This document shows, piece after piece, positions 24,657-33,738 of a stretch of DNA of 64,000 bases. Origin of the DNA: Actinophytocola sp050699935 (GTDB taxonomy: Bacteria > Actinomycetota > Actinomycetes > Mycobacteriales > Pseudonocardiaceae); the NCBI RefSeq assembly GCF_050699935.1, contig NZ_JBOHGB010000019.1:1-64000 (forward strand), in the 5' to 3' direction. The position numbers were made by a program, and so were the translations under genes. Under the pieces are notes generated by a model. The model saw only the letters and a list, made by a program, of their open reading frames with translations. It was not told where the DNA came from and ran no database searches. Numbering within the stretch: position 1 is the stretch's first letter; each line of letters opens with the position of its first letter.

Positions 24657-25763
24657 ATGAGCGATCTTTCCGAGCAGATCCAGGTGCTCCTCGAGGGCAT
24701 GGTGGAGTCCGGGGCCGAGAACGGCGTGCAGGCCGCCGTCTACCGGCGTGGCGAGCTGGTGGCCGACGTCGCCGTCGGGGCGGCCGACCCGGCGACCGGG
24801 CGGCCGGTCACGCCGGACACCGTCTTCTTCGCGGCCTCGACGGCGAAGGGTGTCGCCGCGACCGTCGTCCACGTCCTGGCCGAGCGCGGCGTGCTCGACT
24901 ACGACACGCGGATCGCCGAGCTGTGGCCGGAGTTCGGCGCGCACGGCAAGGACCGCGCCACCGTGCGGCACGCGCTGACGCACTCCGCCGGCGTGCCGGC
25001 GTTGCCCAAGGACCTCGCCGCGGACACCATCACCGACTGGGACGCCATGTGCGCGCTCACCGCCGGCCTCGAGCCGCGCTGGGTGCCGGGGGAACGCGCC
25101 GGCTACCACCCGCTCACCTTCGGCTTTCTGCTCGGCGAGATCGTGCGCCGGGCCACCGGCAGGCCGATCTCGCGGGTGCTCGCCGAGGACGTGGCGGGGC
25201 CGCTGGGCGTGGCCGACGAGCTGTACTTCGGCGTGCCCGCCGCGGCGCACGGCCGGCTGGCCCGGTTCACCGACGATCCCGCCGGGGCCGCGATGTTCGC
25301 CTCGGTGGCGGCGGACCTACCGCTGTTCAACGCCGGCCCGCCCGACCTCACGCCCGGCGCCACGCTCGCCAACCGCACCGATCTGCTCGCCGCCGACGCG
25401 CCCTCCTGGGGCGTGCTGTCCGCCCGCGCCGTCGCCCGCATGTACGCCGCGCTCCTCGACGAGGTCGACGGCGTGCGCCTGGTCTCGCCGGCGCGGCTGC
25501 GGGCCATGAGCACGGTGGCGACGAGCGGCACCGACGAGATGACCGGCGCCCCCGCGCATTACGGCCTGGGCTACACGGTCGGCACCCTCGGCCAGCGCCC
25601 GGTCGCCCCGACGGTCTTCGGCATGGTCGGCGTCGGCGGCAGCGCGGCGTACGCGGACACCGCCACCGGGATCACGGTCGCGGTGACCAAGAACCGCTTC
25701 AATCCCGTCGAGATCAACGCCTACGACCGGGTTCACGAGCTCGCCGTCGCCGTTCTCTCCTGA
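24657..25763 (+). CDS. Serine hydrolase, class C beta-lactamase / EstB-type esterase family
   Basis: The 368-residue protein has the SxxK motif in FAASTAKGVAATVVHVLAERG, a tyrosine motif in ERAGYHPLTFGFLLGEIVRRATG, and a C-terminal YGLGYTVG / FGMVGVGGSAAYADTATG region in place of a KTG box. No signal peptide is seen, so a cytoplasmic esterase is more likely than an antibiotic-inactivating lactamase. ATG 24657 follows GAAGGA. Confidence 0.85.
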   Translation: MSDLSEQIQVLLEGMVESGAENGVQAAVYRRGELVADVAVGAADPATGRPVTPDTVFFAASTAKGVAATVVHVLAERGVLDYDTRIAELWPEFGAHGKDRATVRHALTHSAGVPALPKDLAADTITDWDAMCALTAGLEPRWVPGERAGYHPLTFGFLLGEIVRRATGRPISRVLAEDVAGPLGVADELYFGVPAAAHGRLARFTDDPAGAAMFASVAADLPLFNAGPPDLTPGATLANRTDLLAADAPSWGVLSARAVARMYAALLDEVDGVRLVSPARLRAMSTVATSGTDEMTGAPAHYGLGYTVGTLGQRPVAPTVFGMVGVGGSAAYADTATGITVAVTKNRFNPVEINAYDRVHELAVAVLS

Positions 25764-25785
25764 CCGGCCCGTCCGCCGTGGAAAT

Positions 25786-25823
25786 GCGAAGGCCCGGCCG
25801 GATTTCTCCGGCCGGGCCTTCGC
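25786..25823. terminator. Bidirectional hairpin terminator
   Basis: A 17-bp perfect stem (25786-25802 with 25807-25823) with a TTTC loop lies between the converging hydrolase and lsr2 genes. There is no strong T-run, as is common for actinomycete terminators. Confidence 0.8.
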
Positions 25824-25835
25824 GGGGGCGTTCGG

Positions 25836-26225
25836 TCAGCCCTTCTTCGCACGCGAGCGGCGCTTGGTCGAACCGCCGGCCTTCTCCTCCTGCTGAGCCT
25901 GGCGGTATGACTCGGCGACATGAGCGGGAATCCGGCCGCGGGCGGCGAGTTCGATGCCGTTCGCCTGCGCCCATTCCCGAATCTGGCTCGCGTCGTTGTT
26001 CGCCGCGCCATTGCGGCCGGTGCCGGAGCCGCGCTTGATGCGCCCGCCCGTGCGGCGGCCGGAATTGACGTAATCCGCGAGCGCGCCGCGGAGTCGCTCG
26101 GCATGGGAATCTGTGAGGTCGATCTCGTATGTCACGCCGTCCAGCCCGAACTGTACGGTGCTAACGCTGCCCGACGCCGTACCGTCAAGGTCGTCGACCA
26201 GCTGAACAAGAACCTTCTGAGCCAT
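25836..26225 (-). CDS. lsr2: Lsr2 nucleoid-associated silencer
   Basis: The 129-residue protein matches Lsr2 from end to end: MAQKVLVQLVDDLDG, the VQFGLDGVTYEIDLTDSHAERLR dimerisation domain, an acidic/Gly-rich linker, and the DNA-binding IREWAQANGIELAARGRIPAHV with the RGR minor-groove hook. It binds AT-rich, often foreign DNA and silences it. It is longer than the usual ~112 residues because of a basic tail (KRRSRAKKG). Confidence 0.93.
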   Translation of the reverse strand: MAQKVLVQLVDDLDGTASGSVSTVQFGLDGVTYEIDLTDSHAERLRGALADYVNSGRRTGGRIKRGSGTGRNGAANNDASQIREWAQANGIELAARGRIPAHVAESYRQAQQEEKAGGSTKRRSRAKKG

Positions 26226-26257
26226 TGAAGAGCACCTTCTGAGACGTGGGTTGCGAA

Positions 26258-26345
26258 CACAACTATCAGTTCGAGACAAACAGTATCAATAAATTCGGTC
26301 TGCTCCAAGTGGACTGTCAAATTGTGGGAATACGCAACGTCGCGT
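26258..26345. promoter_or_regulatory. AT-rich region upstream of lsr2
   Basis: This stretch includes CAGTATCAATAAATTC and AAATTGTGG and is clearly more AT-rich than the flanking DNA. It lies just upstream of the lsr2 start. It probably holds the lsr2 promoter and, because Lsr2 prefers such DNA, a candidate autoregulatory site. Confidence 0.5.
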
Positions 26346-26464
26346 GCTGCTTGCGGAGGGCAAGTTGCAGCGCCCCTGACAGGGCCGACCCGTCTCGGAC
26401 CGTGAGGATTCCGCTTCGGGGAGTGGTCGTGTCGCGCTCGACGTGGAAATGCCGGACCCGTCGC

Positions 26465-26971
26465 TCAGGCGTGCGGCGACCGTATAAGGGCCGTGATCAA
26501 TTCCGCCCGGTGCGGCCAGCGCTCGACGAGCTCGCCGGCATTCGGGCGTTCGAAGTCGCTCGGTACGAAACCCGGGGCCATCGTGTTGCCGTACACGCCG
26601 TATTCCCCACCGGGACGAAGTCGTGCACCCATCCAGGTGCCGTGCGGAACGACCGTTTGGACGCGTTGCCCATTCAGCACGTCCGTGCCGAGTATCACCA
26701 GCTCGTCGCGTCCGTCGGGATGCAGCAGCAGCAACTCGATCGGGTCGCCGAGGTAGAAATGCCAGACCTCGTCGGTCGGCAGGCGGTGCATGTCGGAAAA
26801 GGAGCTCTCGTCCGCCGTGAGCAACGCGACCATCGCGGTGCCGAGCGGCTTACCGTCCGCGCCCCTGATCGGCGACTCGTACGTGGCAGTGAAGAGCACG
26901 TCCTCCTGGGGCATCAGCGACGTGAGCCGCCACAGCTCCCGCAGCTCCGCCACGGTGGGTTTTCTCGTCAT
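26465..26971 (-). CDS. Cupin protein, DUF985 family
   Basis: The 168-residue protein has the DUF985 cupin pattern: MVALLTADESSFSDMHRLPTDEVWHFYLGDPIELLLL (metal-ligand His/Glu), VVPHGTWMGARL and GNTMAPGFVPSDFE. It is a single-domain cupin of unknown substrate. ATG 26971 was chosen from the position of the conserved domain; an in-frame start at 27016 exists. A second, diverged member lies at 37056-37631. Confidence 0.85.
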   Translation of the reverse strand: MTRKPTVAELRELWRLTSLMPQEDVLFTATYESPIRGADGKPLGTAMVALLTADESSFSDMHRLPTDEVWHFYLGDPIELLLLHPDGRDELVILGTDVLNGQRVQTVVPHGTWMGARLRPGGEYGVYGNTMAPGFVPSDFERPNAGELVERWPHRAELITALIRSPHA

Positions 26972-27055
26972 TTCCGGCACCTTCCCACGAGGGCAGCGTT
27001 GTGACGAAAGGATCACGGCCGCAACCCGCGTCGCCGAGCGCCACGTCCCACGGCC

Positions 27056-28102
27056 GTGCGAAGGACATTAGCGAAGCTGCTCATCCTGCCGCTCGTTGCC
27101 CTCGGTGTACTCGGCCTGGGGCCCGGAGTGGCCGGAGCGTGCGCGTGTGGCGCGATCATCGCCGACGAGCGCCTGCGGGCCGTGCAGGAGACGGCCCTGG
27201 TGCGGTTCACCGGCGACACCGAGACCGTGACGCTCAACGTCGCGACGCGGACCGACGCGACCCGGGCGGCGTTCCTCATGCCCGTGCCCGCCCGCGCGCG
27301 CTTCGAGCTCGCCGACGCCGAGGTGTTCGCCGAGCTCGACCGGATCAGCCGGCCGCGCGTCGTGTACCGCGAGGTCGTCGTCGACGAGGACGGCTCCGAC
27401 GGGGCCGCCGCGCCGGGTGGTGGTGAGCGGGTGACCGTGACCGACCATACGAAGGTCGGGCCGTTCGAGGTCGCCCAGCTCGCCGGCACGGACTCCGGCG
27501 CGGTGACCGACTGGCTGGCGGAACACGACTTCACGCTCCCGGACGACCTCGCCGGCGCGCTCACGCCCTACCTCGCCGAGGGCTGGCTCGTGGTCGCCGT
27601 CCGGCTCACCCCGGACACCAGCGGCGCGACCTTCGCCGACGGGCTGCCACCGATGCGGCTGACCTTCGGCACCGAGGAGCCGGTGTACCCGATGCGGCTG
27701 TCCGCCACCGCCGAGCACGCGCAGCCGCTGCGCCTCTACGTGCTCGCCGACCACCGGATGGACGCCGGCAACCCGGCCCGGGAGGGTGGCGAGCCGGAGC
27801 TGACCTACGCGAACTGGGTGCGCCCGGCCGACCTGTCCGGCCACCCGGTCCTCGCCGGGATGGTCGACGGGCCGACGTTCCTCACCCGCTACGACGCGAC
27901 GTTCCAGCCGGAGGACATCACCGGCGACATCCGCCTGACGCGGGCCGTGGCGGACGAGCCGTACCGCGCCGTGGTCATCCAGAACCGTTACGTCACCGGC
28001 ACTTCGCCGGCGACGATCGTGGCCTGGGTGGCCGTGGTAGCGGGTGGGCTCGTCCTGCTCCTGGCCGTGCTCCTGCACCGGTACCCGAGGCGTCGTCCAT
28101 AG
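27056..28102 (+). CDS. DUF2330 exported membrane-anchored protein
   Basis: The 348-residue protein has a signal peptide ending near GVAGACACGAIIADERLRAV, a hallmark of DUF2330 proteins. A large extracytoplasmic domain (LMPVPARARFELAD; YREVVV; WLVVAVRLTPD) and a C-terminal membrane helix (IVAWVAVVAGGLVLLLAVLL) with a basic tail follow. It should be anchored outward by the C-terminus. Function is unknown. The gene is followed at once by hairpin repeat copy 2. Confidence 0.82.
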   Translation: MRRTLAKLLILPLVALGVLGLGPGVAGACACGAIIADERLRAVQETALVRFTGDTETVTLNVATRTDATRAAFLMPVPARARFELADAEVFAELDRISRPRVVYREVVVDEDGSDGAAAPGGGERVTVTDHTKVGPFEVAQLAGTDSGAVTDWLAEHDFTLPDDLAGALTPYLAEGWLVVAVRLTPDTSGATFADGLPPMRLTFGTEEPVYPMRLSATAEHAQPLRLYVLADHRMDAGNPAREGGEPELTYANWVRPADLSGHPVLAGMVDGPTFLTRYDATFQPEDITGDIRLTRAVADEPYRAVVIQNRYVTGTSPATIVAWVAVVAGGLVLLLAVLLHRYPRRRP

Positions 28103-28115
28103 TGGACCGAACGGC

Positions 28116-28164
28116 CTGGAAGGACGCCTTCCAGACGCTGGGCGTCCGGAAGGCGTCCTTCCAG
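28116..28164. repeat. Intergenic hairpin repeat, copy 2
   Basis: Arms 28116-28130 and 28150-28164 are perfect 15-bp reverse complements. The right arm ends directly at the stop codon of the convergent whiB gene (28165-28167), and the left arm starts 13 bases after the DUF2330 stop. Confidence 0.88.
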
Positions 28165-28428
28165 TCACGCGGCCTGGTGTGCCCGGCGCGTGCGGCGGGC
28201 GAGCTCGCGGCGCTCGCGTTCGGTGGTGCCGCCGAAGATGCCGTGGTCGAGCCCGTTGTCCAGGGCGAAGTTCAGGCACTGCGCCCGCACCGGGCAACGT
28301 GCGCAGACGGCCTTCGCCTGCTCCGCCTGCCGGGCTGCGGGGCCGACGTCGGAGATGGGGAAGAACAGTTCCGGGTCCTCGTCCCGGCAGGCGGCACGGT
28401 TCCGCCAGTCGGTGGTCGTCTTGTCCAT
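28165..28428 (-). CDS. WhiB-family iron-sulfur transcription factor
   Basis: The 87-residue protein has the four-Cys WhiB signature (NRAACRDEDPELFFP, then AVCARCPVRAQC), a GIFGGTTERERRELARR turn and a basic C-terminal DNA-binding tail. WhiB proteins bind a [4Fe-4S] cluster and act with the primary sigma factor. The short length and N-terminus resemble the WhiB1/WblE group, but the exact orthologue is not assigned. Confidence 0.92.
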   Translation of the reverse strand: MDKTTTDWRNRAACRDEDPELFFPISDVGPAARQAEQAKAVCARCPVRAQCLNFALDNGLDHGIFGGTTERERRELARRTRRAHQAA

Positions 28429-28687
28429 GACGGTGCCGCCTCCAATCACGGCGCCGGGCCGCCCGCGCGCGGGCGTGCCCGTGGAAGTGAGTCGGTGGGT
28501 GGCGCCCCACTGCTGGAGCGCCGAGAGGGAATGCCGGTCGCACGGCCGATCGCCGGCACAGGGCATCGTAGGAGGTCAACGCCCCTTCGCGCGCCTGTAT
28601 TCCGGGCGCCGGGCCTGCGGCTGAGGGTTTGCTGAAGAAGCACGCGGTTCGGTGGCCCTCGCGCGGGCCCGTCGACATGATCGGCAC

Positions 28688-29974
28688 ATGGTCGCACTCA
28701 ACGAACGGAGCGCGGTGCGCCGGCTCTACGACCGGTTCGGCTTCGGTGCCCGGCCGGAAGAGCTGGACCAGCCGTTCGCGGTGGCGCTCGACCGGCTGCT
28801 CGCCGCCCCGCCGGATGGCGACGCGCCGGCGCCGCCCGACCTGCCGCCGCCACCGCGGCCCGAGAAGGACGACCAGGAGGCGAAGAAGCGCGCCAGCCGG
28901 GAGCGTGGCGAGCAGCAGAAGCAGCTCGCCGCGTGGTGGCTGGACCGGATGGTGGCCGTGGACGTCGCCACGACCGAGCGGCTGACCTGGTTCTGGCACG
29001 GCCACTTCGCCACCAGTTCGCAGAAGGTCAAGGTGGCGGCGCTGATGCTCGCCCAGAACGAGATGTTCCGCCGGCTCGGTCTGGGCAGCTTCACCGACCT
29101 CGCGCACGCGATGATCGTCGACCCGGCGATGATCATCTGGCTGGACGGCAACGACAACAAGGCAGGCGCGGCCAACGAGAACCTCGCGCGCGAGTTCATG
29201 GAGCTGTTCGCGCTCGGCGTCGGTCACTACAGCGAGGACGACGTGCGCGAGGCGGCCCGGGCGCTCACCGGCTGGACGGTCGACCGGGAGACTGGCGAGG
29301 TGAAGCTGGTGCCACGGAGGCACGACGACGAGCCCGCGGAGATCTTCGGCACCGAGGACTCCTACACCGCGACGTCGTTTGTGGACCTCGTGCTCGGCCG
29401 GGAGGAGTCGGCCCCGTTCGTGATCGGTCGGCTGTGGTACCGGCTGGTGTCGCCGACCCCGCCGGACGAGGCGGCCCGCGGCCGGCTCGTCGCCGCGTAC
29501 GGCCGCGACCGCGACATCCGCGCGACGCTGCGCGCGATGGCCGAGGAGCCGGCGTTCCGCGATGAGGCCGCCAGCCTGGTCAAGCAGCCGGTGGAGTGGC
29601 TCGTCGGGCTCATGCGCGCGCTGGGCGTCCGGCCGTCCACGCTGGACGAGAAGGTCCAGGCGAAGGTCTACAAGGGACTCCACGGGCTCGGCCAGCAGCC
29701 GTTCCGGCCCCCGAGCGTCGGCGGCTGGCCGTCCGGCGCGTCCTGGCTGACCACCGCGGCCGGGCTCACCCGCCTGAAGGTCGCCCGGCTGGTCGTCGGG
29801 CAGGCGAACCTCGAGTCGTTGAGCAACGCGGACCGGGTGGAGGGCATGCGGGAGCTGCTCGCCGTCGACGCCTGGTCGGACCGCACCCGCGCGGCCCTCA
29901 CGAAGGTCGCGGGAGACCGAGCGAAGGTGGCCGCCCTCGCGGCGTGCGCACCGGAATACGTGGTGAGTGGATGA
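28688..29974 (+). CDS. DUF1800 family protein
   Basis: The 428-residue protein shows the DUF1800 landmarks: an N-terminal RRLYDRFGFGARPEEL, WWLDRMVAVDVATTERLTWFWHGHFATS, NENLAREFMELFALGVGHYSE, DVREAARALTGW and RPPSVGGWPSGASW. Its role is unknown. These proteins are almost always paired with a Tat-exported DUF1501 protein, as here, where the next start overlaps the stop (ATGA). Confidence 0.87.
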   Translation: MVALNERSAVRRLYDRFGFGARPEELDQPFAVALDRLLAAPPDGDAPAPPDLPPPPRPEKDDQEAKKRASRERGEQQKQLAAWWLDRMVAVDVATTERLTWFWHGHFATSSQKVKVAALMLAQNEMFRRLGLGSFTDLAHAMIVDPAMIIWLDGNDNKAGAANENLAREFMELFALGVGHYSEDDVREAARALTGWTVDRETGEVKLVPRRHDDEPAEIFGTEDSYTATSFVDLVLGREESAPFVIGRLWYRLVSPTPPDEAARGRLVAAYGRDRDIRATLRAMAEEPAFRDEAASLVKQPVEWLVGLMRALGVRPSTLDEKVQAKVYKGLHGLGQQPFRPPSVGGWPSGASWLTTAAGLTRLKVARLVVGQANLESLSNADRVEGMRELLAVDAWSDRTRAALTKVAGDRAKVAALAACAPEYVVSG

Positions 29975-31230
29975 ACGACCACCTGAATCCCCTGACCCGC
30001 CGGCGTTTCCTGGCTTGGACCGGGGTCGCCGCGGCCGGTGCGCTGGCCGCGGGTGCGACCCAGGTCGACTGGGACAGCCTGATGTCCGCGGCCGCCGACG
30101 AGCCGCTGGACCCGCAGGCGGGCGTACTCGTCGTGCTCACGTTGTACGGCGGCAACGACGGCCTGAACACCGTCGTGCCCGCGGCCGACGACGCCTACCA
30201 GGACGCCCGCCCGGAGCTCGCCTACCAGCCCGACGAGGTGCTCGACCTCGGCGAGGGGCTCGGCCTCAACCCGGGCATGAAGGGCATGAAGGGCCTGTGG
30301 GACAGCAAGAAGCTCGCGATCGTGCGGGGCGTCGGCTACCCGAACCCCGACCACAGCCACTTCCGGTCGATGGGCATCTGGCAGACCGGCTCGCCGAAGA
30401 GCTCGGTGCGCAGCGGCTGGCTCGGCCGCTGGCTGGACGAGACCGACGGCAACCCGCTGCACGCGCTGGCCGTGGACCCGGTGCTGCCACCGCTGTTCGC
30501 GGGGGAGAAGACCGCGGCGGCGTCGTTGCCCGCGGGTGGCCTGAAGCTGCCGAAGGGGGACATGGCCGCCGCGTTCGCCGGACTCGGCGAGCCGGTGGCG
30601 GGGGAGGAGCGGTGGCGGGCGACCGCGGCGCGCTCGATCGCCGATCTGCACAGCGCGGCCCGCGTGCTGGGTGGGGCGGTGGCGGGGCCGGACGATCCGG
30701 GTGAGCAGGACGAGGAGCGGAACAAGGGTGCGTCGGCCGGTGGTGCCGGCGGGCTCGCCGCGCAGCTGGACGTGGTGGCGCGGCTGATCGAGGCGGGCGT
30801 GCCGACCCGGGCGTACTCGGTGTCGCTCGGGGGTTTCGACACCCACGCCGACGAGCGGGACACGCAGGAGCGGCTGCTCACGGAGCTGGACTCGGCGCTG
30901 ACGCCGTTCGCCGAGCGGCTGGCGCGCGGCGAACGCGGGAAGCAGGCGGTGGTGCTGGTGTACTCGGAGTTCGGCCGCCGGGTGAAGGGCAACGGGAGTG
31001 ACGGCACCGACCACGGCACGGCGGGCCCGGTGTTCGTCCTGGGCGAGCGGGTGGCGGGCGGCTTCTACGGCGAGCAGCCGAGCCTGACCGACCTGGACGA
31101 CGACGACCTCAAGTCCACGACGGACTTCCGCGACGTGTACGCCGCGATGCTCGCCGACGTCCTCGGCACGGACCCGGCCAAGATCCTCGACAACCACGAG
31201 GGCCGCCTGACCGCCCTACTCCACACCTGA
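29971..31230 (+). CDS. DUF1501 family protein, Tat-exported
   Basis: The 419-residue protein starts with a twin-arginine signal (LTRRRFLAWTGVAAAGALAAGA). The alkaline-phosphatase-like DUF1501 domain shows VLTLYGGNDGLNTVVP, NPDHSHFRSMGIWQTG, LGGFDTHADERDTQERLL, VVLVYSEFGRRV and GTDHGTAGPVFVLG. It is probably folded with metal in the cytoplasm and then exported; substrate unknown. Hairpin repeat copy 3 lies after it. Confidence 0.88.
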   Translation: MNDHLNPLTRRRFLAWTGVAAAGALAAGATQVDWDSLMSAAADEPLDPQAGVLVVLTLYGGNDGLNTVVPAADDAYQDARPELAYQPDEVLDLGEGLGLNPGMKGMKGLWDSKKLAIVRGVGYPNPDHSHFRSMGIWQTGSPKSSVRSGWLGRWLDETDGNPLHALAVDPVLPPLFAGEKTAAASLPAGGLKLPKGDMAAAFAGLGEPVAGEERWRATAARSIADLHSAARVLGGAVAGPDDPGEQDEERNKGASAGGAGGLAAQLDVVARLIEAGVPTRAYSVSLGGFDTHADERDTQERLLTELDSALTPFAERLARGERGKQAVVLVYSEFGRRVKGNGSDGTDHGTAGPVFVLGERVAGGFYGEQPSLTDLDDDDLKSTTDFRDVYAAMLADVLGTDPAKILDNHEGRLTALLHT

Positions 31231-31269
31231 ACCCGCGAGTCCGACGTTCCGGACCCGCGAGTCCGACGC
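31231..31269. repeat. Short tandem direct repeat
   Basis: ACCCGCGAGTCCGACG occurs twice with a 22-nt period just after the DUF1501 stop. It has no coding role; it may reflect replication slippage or a processing signal. Confidence 0.6.
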
Positions 31270-31296
31270 TGGCGGGTCCCTGGACCGCGGCAAAAA

Positions 31297-31349
31297 GCTA
31301 GGAAGGACGCCTTCCGGACGCTCGATGACCGGATGGCGTCCTTCCTGGC
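31297..31349. repeat. Intergenic hairpin repeat, copy 3
   Basis: The core arms 31300-31311 and 31335-31346 pair perfectly, and pairing extends outward to 31297/31349 with one G-T. It lies between the DUF1501 gene and the stop of the convergent histidine kinase (31350). Confidence 0.82.
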
Positions 31350-32786
31350 CTAGGGGAGGGTGAGTTCGAAGGCCGCGCCCGGGAGGCCGTCGGTGCGGGG
31401 GACGCAGCGCAGGTCGCCGCCGTGGGCGCGGGCTATGCCGCGGGCGATCGCCAGGCCCAGGCCGGCGCCACCTCGGGTTCCCCCACTGCCTCGGGCGCCG
31501 ACGCCGCGTTGCGTGGCCCATTCGGCCTCTTCCCGCGTGCCACCGACGCGTTGGGTGCGGGGGTCCTCGGGGCCCGGGGTGATGGGGTTGGTGGGGGCGT
31601 CGCGGTTGCGGGCCTCGTCCAGGCGGACGAGGCGGTCGAAGATCCGCTCGCGGTCCGCTTCCGGTACGCCCGGGCCGGAGTCGGTCACCAGCACCCGCGC
31701 CGGGCCCGCCCGACTCACCGACACCGTGAGCGTACCCGTGTCGCCCATCGCGCGGCGGGCGTTGTCGATCAGGTTCGCGAGCACCTGGGTGAGCCGGTGC
31801 GCGTCGCCCGTCACCCATACGCGCTCGCCCGTCAGCCCGGTCTCGATCCCCGGCGCGACCAACCGCAGCCGCTCCAGCTGCGCCGCGGCCAGCGCCCGCA
31901 ACTCGACCGGGTCGAGGCGCAGCGTCAGGCCGGCGTCGATCCGCGCCATGTCCAGCAGGTCCTCGACGAGGTGGCCGGCGCGCTCGGACTCCCGCACCAG
32001 CAACACGTGCAGCCGGTCCCGCAGCGACTCGTCGGCGTCGGGCCCGAGATCCAGCACCGCCTCCGCCGCGGCGCGCACCCCGGCGATCGGCGTGCGCAGC
32101 TCGTGCGCGGCGTCGGCGACGAACCGGCGGGTGCGCTCCTCCGACGTCCGGGCCGTGCGCTCCGCACCCTCCAGCGCGTCCAGCATCTCGTCGAACGCGG
32201 TCGCCGTGCGGCCGAGCTCGGTGTCCGGGCGGGACGGTCGCAACCGTCCACCGCGCTGCCCGCCGGCGATCGAGCGCGCGAGCCCGGTCATCGCGTCCAA
32301 AGGTGACAGTGCCACCCGGATGCCGACGACCAGACCCAGCGCGGTCAGCGCCAGCGCGGCGACGCCCGCGATCACGAGCACCTGCTGGAGGGTCCGCTGC
32401 GCACCGGACAGCAGCCGCGTGTCCGCGCTGACCACGAGCCGGGCGCCGTCGATCCGCGACGGCCCGCTCAGCCGGGCCCGCGCCTGCCGCGCCTCGCCGC
32501 CGGCGGACACCGGCCGCGCACCGATGAGCTCGCCGGACGGCAGCCGCAGCGACACCCGCAGCCCCGGCGCGTCGACCCGCCGGACCAGCGCGTCCGGCGC
32601 GACGTTCTGCCTGGCCAGCTGCTTGGCGAGCTGCACCCGGCCGGCGAGCAGGGCGCCCAGGCTGCGCTCGCCCTGGGTGCTGAACACGGCGTTGACGGTC
32701 AGCCCGGCGGCCAGCAGTACGACCCCGAGCACCCCGAGCGCGGTGAGCGTGACCCGGCGGCGCAGCGACCCCGTGGGCGTGCTCAT
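31350..32786 (-). CDS. Sensor histidine kinase with an insertion in the ATPase domain
   Basis: The 478-residue two-TM kinase has an N-terminal helix, an extracytoplasmic sensor (about residues 35-130), TM2 (VLVIAGVAALALTALGLVV), HAMP, H-box (FVADAAHELRTPIAGV), N-box (ANLIDNARRAM) and G1 (VTDSGPGVP). Between the F region (RLVRLDEARNRD) and G2 (GGAGLGLAIARG) lies an extra segment of about 40 residues (roughly 31475-31598) that most homologues lack. It is translationally coupled to the upstream response regulator (ATGA). Confidence 0.88.
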   Translation of the reverse strand: MSTPTGSLRRRVTLTALGVLGVVLLAAGLTVNAVFSTQGERSLGALLAGRVQLAKQLARQNVAPDALVRRVDAPGLRVSLRLPSGELIGARPVSAGGEARQARARLSGPSRIDGARLVVSADTRLLSGAQRTLQQVLVIAGVAALALTALGLVVGIRVALSPLDAMTGLARSIAGGQRGGRLRPSRPDTELGRTATAFDEMLDALEGAERTARTSEERTRRFVADAAHELRTPIAGVRAAAEAVLDLGPDADESLRDRLHVLLVRESERAGHLVEDLLDMARIDAGLTLRLDPVELRALAAAQLERLRLVAPGIETGLTGERVWVTGDAHRLTQVLANLIDNARRAMGDTGTLTVSVSRAGPARVLVTDSGPGVPEADRERIFDRLVRLDEARNRDAPTNPITPGPEDPRTQRVGGTREEAEWATQRGVGARGSGGTRGGAGLGLAIARGIARAHGGDLRCVPRTDGLPGAAFELTLP

Positions 32787-33457
32787 CCAGGCCCGTCCCG
32801 CAGCACGTACCCGCGGCCGCGCACGGTGTGCAGCAGCCGTGGCCCGTGCTCCTCCAGCTTGCGGCGCAGCGCGCTGACGTGCACCTCGACCAGGTTCGCG
32901 GCGTAGTCGTCGTAGCCCCACACCGCGGCGAGCAGAGCCACCTTGCCGACGACCCGGTCGCGGCGGCGGGCGAGGAAGACGAGCAGCCGCAGCTCGGTCG
33001 CGGTCAGCTCGACGGGCACGCCACCGCGGTGCACGACACCCGCCTCGGCGTCGATGACCAGGTCGCCGACCTCGATCACCGGTTGCCCGCGGCCGAGCCG
33101 GCGCAGCACGGCCTCCACCCGCGCGACCAGTTCGGCCAGCACGAACGGCTTGACCACGTAGTCGTCCGCGCCGCCGCCGAGCCCGCGCAGCCGGTCGTCG
33201 ACCGCGTCGCGCGCGGTGAGCACCACGACGCCGACCGCCGACTGCCGGCGGATCGACTCCAGCAGCGTGAACCCGTCCCGGCCGGGCAGCATCACGTCCA
33301 GCACGACGAGGTCGGGCCGGAAGGTCGCCAGCTGCTGCTCGAGGTCCGTCCCGTCCGGCCGCGCCAGCACGGTGTACCCGGCCTCGGCGAGTGCCGACTC
33401 CACCGAGAGCCGGATGGCCTCGGAGTCCTCGACGATCATCACGCGCGCCGCGTCCAC
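32783..33457 (-). CDS. OmpR/PhoB-family response regulator
   Basis: The 224-residue regulator has a receiver domain with phosphoacceptor Asp in LVVLDVMLPGRDG, the switch Thr in VVLTARDA and Lys in YVVKPF. A winged-helix DNA-binding domain follows, ending NLVEVHVSALRRKL and VRGRGYVLRDG. GTG 33457 (VDAARVMIVEDSEA) was preferred over the longer ORF because the receiver should start there. It is the partner of the downstream kinase. Confidence 0.9.
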   Translation of the reverse strand: MDAARVMIVEDSEAIRLSVESALAEAGYTVLARPDGTDLEQQLATFRPDLVVLDVMLPGRDGFTLLESIRRQSAVGVVVLTARDAVDDRLRGLGGGADDYVVKPFVLAELVARVEAVLRRLGRGQPVIEVGDLVIDAEAGVVHRGGVPVELTATELRLLVFLARRRDRVVGKVALLAAVWGYDDYAANLVEVHVSALRRKLEEHGPRLLHTVRGRGYVLRDGPG

Positions 33458-33738
33458 GCGATCATTCTCCCCGCAGCTCAACGGCCGGTTATCACTCGGG
33501 TGGGGTAAGGCGGGCCGCCGGAATTCTCTGAGTGAATTCAACGTGACCGGACCGGTATCGGCCCGCCGAAATGAATCCCGCTCATAATTTGTCCGGCGTC
33601 CTCACCTGGCGTAACCGGCGCCGCGAGCTGGACCTGCACTCGGCTACGTATCGTAGTGAAGCCGCCTGACCTGCGGCTTTGGTAACACGACTCGCAGCGG
33701 CCGCGATGAAATTTCCAACACCGTCAGGGGAGCGAGAT

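Noticed and set aside
24657..25763. Serine hydrolase as an antibiotic-resistance beta-lactamase
   Set aside because: It lacks a signal peptide and a KTG motif and looks more like an EstB-type esterase.
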